Made by a program: the position numbers and the translations under genes
Assembly: GCA_947089905.1 (NCBI GenBank)
Contig: CAMUMG010000002.1
Coordinates: 186,001-250,000 of the forward strand
Reading direction: 5' to 3'
Origin: an uncultured Lachnospiraceae bacterium
GTDB taxonomy: Bacteria; Bacillota; Clostridia; Lachnospirales; Lachnospiraceae
Length of the DNA: 64,000 nt
Part shown: positions 62,233 through 64,000 of the stretch, in pieces
Numbering within the stretch: position 1 is the first letter of the stretch
Layout: each line of letters starts with the position of its first letter
Notes under the pieces: model-generated
The model's database searches: none
The model's input: only the letters and a program-made list of their open reading frames with translations
Told to the model about the DNA's origin: nothing

Positions 62233-63050
62233 GAAAGAAATGATTCAAAACAGACACCTTTTTCAGGAGGAGTATTTAATGCGGTTGTATAGGAAATTGC
62301 ATTAGATAAAAAGTGGCAGGAACGACGAACGGCTGTTGAAAGAGGAATCCCCCTAAGAAGGTATCCAAAAAGCAAAGCAGAAAAAACATCTCCTGTACCA
62401 CTTCGATCACTGCCTACCCGTTTCACCAAAATCAGTTCCTTTTGTCCATTCTTTTGATAACATAGATTTTGAAGCTGTAATGTTTTGTTCTCATCATAGA
62501 AAGGAACTCCTGTAATTACGACTGCCTGTGTTCCAAGTCTACATAATTTTTCAGCATAACTAAAAAGTTTTTCAACAGTAGGAGTAACAGAAGGGTAAGG
62601 TATTTCTAATAGAGCACAACATTCTGTTAAATTTGGTACAATCAAATCTGTCATTGGTAAAAGGGCACGATATCCCTCACAGATCTCTGGAGTAGTAATA
62701 GAATAAAGTGTTCCATTATCGCCCATCACAGGATCTAAAACGATATTGCACCCCTGTTGTTTTTGATTAGAAAAATAAGAGTGTAAAGCCGAAAATTGTT
62801 CTAGTTCGGGCAAAAAACCACATAAAATTCCATCAAAGCATAGAGAAAGTTTATTCCAATGCTGAAGAATTTCGATTAACTGTTGTTTCATAGACATACT
62901 AAAATGTCCACGAAATGCTCCATGTGCGGAGTAAAGTGCACTTGGAAGCGGACAGGTTTCATAATTCATTGCACTTAAAATTGGAAGCTGTACGGTCAAA
63001 GAACAACGTCCATAACAAGATAAATCATTAATAACTGCCACTCGCTTCAC
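62217..63050 (-). CDS. pdxY: Pyridoxamine/pyridoxal kinase
   Basis: This 277-residue ribokinase-family enzyme phosphorylates pyridoxal or pyridoxamine for PLP salvage. Signatures are VAVINDLSCYGRCSLTVQLPILSAM at the N-terminus, VLDPVMGDNGTLY, LIVPNLTECCALLE, and SGTGDVFSALLFGYLLRG with the catalytic Asp. A GTG start follows AGGAGG. The family splits into PdxK and PdxY groups; the pattern is closer to the clostridial pyridoxamine kinase. Confidence 0.88.
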   Translation of the reverse strand: MKRVAVINDLSCYGRCSLTVQLPILSAMNYETCPLPSALYSAHGAFRGHFSMSMKQQLIEILQHWNKLSLCFDGILCGFLPELEQFSALHSYFSNQKQQGCNIVLDPVMGDNGTLYSITTPEICEGYRALLPMTDLIVPNLTECCALLEIPYPSVTPTVEKLFSYAEKLCRLGTQAVVITGVPFYDENKTLQLQNLCYQKNGQKELILVKRVGSDRSGTGDVFSALLFGYLLRGIPLSTAVRRSCHFLSNAISYTTALNTPPEKGVCFESFLSELLH

Positions 63051-63112
63051 ACACGTATCCTCCTATTTTGCCGTTTTATCAATTACTTACTAGACTAAAT
63101 TAGATTTTATGT

Positions 63113-63451
63113 TTATTTTTCGTCTTCTTCCTCATAATCTTCATCATCTTCAAACATATCTTCAAATTCTTGGGTATCTAAAAATTCATCGAAGGCATCA
63201 GAAACAGCTTCAAATTCTTCATCATCTTCAATATTGATAAGTTCAATATCTTCGTCGCCTTCCCCTTTTTGTACAAATTGATACAAAAAGATCTCTTCAT
63301 CTTTTCCTGTTTCCTGTGGAAGTAATGCAATATATTCTTTCTCCTGACATGGGAAAATTGCTAAAACATTACAGACAAGTTCACTTCCATCTTCTAAGGT
63401 CAAAGTAACCGTATCTTGCTCAAAGTCTTCTTCCTGATTAAAATTGTTCAT
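63113..63451 (-). CDS. DUF1292 family protein
   Basis: This is a 112-residue, very acidic protein. DTVTLTLEDGSELVCNVLAIFPCQEKEYIALLP and IFLYQFVQ match the DUF1292 (YrzB) domain; the C-terminal third is nearly all Asp and Glu. The ATG at 63451 follows GAGGTG; a GTG three codons earlier overlaps that site. Function is unknown in any organism known to me. It is monocistronic on the minus strand. Confidence 0.88.
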   Translation of the reverse strand: MNNFNQEEDFEQDTVTLTLEDGSELVCNVLAIFPCQEKEYIALLPQETGKDEEIFLYQFVQKGEGDEDIELINIEDDEEFEAVSDAFDEFLDTQEFEDMFEDDEDYEEEDEK

Positions 63452-63499
63452 AAAAAACACCTCATTCTTTCCTAAGTTTTTGTATTTTCACGTACATAG

Positions 63500-63528
63500 A
63501 CTATAACAGATATAGAAAAAAAAAGCAA
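63500..63528 (-). promoter_or_regulatory. Promoter of DUF1292 gene
   Basis: On the minus strand TTGCTT (63528-63523), a 17-base spacer containing seven T, then TATAGT (63505-63500), about 48 bases before the ATG. Confidence 0.7.
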
Positions 63529-63576
63529 GGGGAGTATATTATAAATCTAGGACAAAAGCATGAATAAAGAAAACAC

Positions 63577-63605
63577 TTGTTTGGATTATAGAAATAGGGT
63601 ATACT
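63577..63605 (+). promoter_or_regulatory. Promoter of the 3'-terminal helicase gene
   Basis: TTGTTT (63577-63582), 17 bases, TATACT (63600-63605), about 32 bases before the ATG at 63638. Confidence 0.65.
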
Positions 63606-63637
63606 AAATAGAAAAGAATGTGGTGGAGGTTTGCTCT

Positions 63638-64000
63638 ATGGAGATAGAAACAAAAGAAATAATTAAAATCTCAGTGAGAAATTTGGTGGAGTTTATTTTA
63701 TGTTCAGGAGATATCGTTCATGCCAAAATGGGAGGTGATCCAGATGCTATGCAGCAGGGAAGCAAACTTCATCGAAAGATTCAAAAGCAGCAGACAGGTC
63801 AATATCGTGCAGAAGTGCCATTAACATTAACTTTGCCAATAACAGCAGATGGAGAAAGTTTTTTGCTCTGTGTAGAGGGAAGAGCAGATGGAATTATCAC
63901 AGAATTAGATAATAATTTTGGGCTTCATACAGAACAAGAAGACTTACAGCTTACTTTAGATTTAGAAAAAAGTTCTGATAGAAAAGAAGTTTTCTCTGAA
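63638..64000 (+). CDS. N-terminus of probable DinG/XPD-type DNA helicase, 3' end cut by window
   Basis: The ATG at 63638 follows GGTGGAGG, and the frame is open for 121 codons to the window end. MEIETKEIIKISVRNLVEFILCSGDIV, AMQQGSKLHRKIQKQQTGQYRAEVPL and LLCVEGRADGII resemble the PD-(D/E)xK nuclease-like N-terminal domain of DinG/XPD-related helicases of Clostridia, where E in the EVPL strand and the G-R-A-D motif are active-site-like residues. The helicase motifs would lie outside the window, so the assignment is moderately certain. Confidence 0.65.
   Translation, partial: MEIETKEIIKISVRNLVEFILCSGDIVHAKMGGDPDAMQQGSKLHRKIQKQQTGQYRAEVPLTLTLPITADGESFLLCVEGRADGIITELDNNFGLHTEQEDLQLTLDLEKSSDRKEVFSE

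Overview
This window is low-GC, densely coding DNA that fits a spore-forming, probably motile anaerobe of the Clostridia, most likely Lachnospiraceae. The grounds are SpoIIID and dipicolinate synthase (sporulation), two membrane chemoreceptors and a soluble hydrogenase-chemoreceptor fusion, an Rnf complex in the clostridial order C-D-G-E-A-B, GH42, DUF3793 and DUF3899 proteins, AGGAGG-type ribosome binding sites and near-consensus TTGACA-N17-TATAAT promoters. No rRNA, tRNA, intact transposase or CRISPR array was seen.

Layout. 1-3.1 kb: a cut iron alcohol dehydrogenase, a gene remnant, small membrane proteins and a self-regulated TetR gene. 3.1-9.1 kb: a CIRCE-controlled small heat shock protein, an aminotransferase, an SseB-macrodomain fusion, a structured RNA-like remnant, a flavodoxin fragment and a chemoreceptor with a frameshifted tail. 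9.1-19.8 kb: a complete route from glutamyl-tRNA to siroheme (SirC, HemB, HemL, HemA and a HemC-CobA-HemD fusion) enclosing a siroheme-type sulfite reductase, a CoA-disulfide-reductase-like flavoprotein and a YeiH-type exporter; biosynthesis and use of the cofactor are packed together.

19.8-26.8 kb is an accessory stretch: an ABC exporter with its TetR repressor, a zinc-ribbon/membrane/nuclease-like protein, an intact BlaI-BlaR1 pair with twin operators, a GNAT-related protein and a second, decayed BlaI-BlaR1 pair. 27.1-35.3 kb is redox and sporulation: the hydrogenase-chemoreceptor fusion, SpoIIID and rnfCDGEAB. 35.3-40.5 kb: GH42 beta-galactosidase, a chemoreceptor, an isolated GH3-type Fn3-like domain and a Fur-fold regulator without the usual metal ligands.

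40.7-50 kb is an oligopeptide ABC operon (OppA, B, C, D, F and a DUF3899 protein) whose OppC and OppD carry large insertions; OppA has a long leader with a candidate attenuator. 50-64 kb: a truncated ADP-ribosylglycohydrolase, DUF3793, dipicolinate synthase A/B behind a sigma-K-like promoter, asparagine synthetase, a MATE exporter, HelD-like and PcrA-like helicases, GltX, pyridoxamine kinase, DUF1292 and the start of a probable DinG-type helicase.

The most unusual items are the huge insertion in OppD, the soluble [FeFe]-hydrogenase/chemoreceptor fusion, orphan structured repeats resembling the right ends (omega-RNA region) of IS200/IS605 TnpB elements, the nuclease-like membrane protein, and an operator motif shared by the Fur-like and DUF3793 genes.
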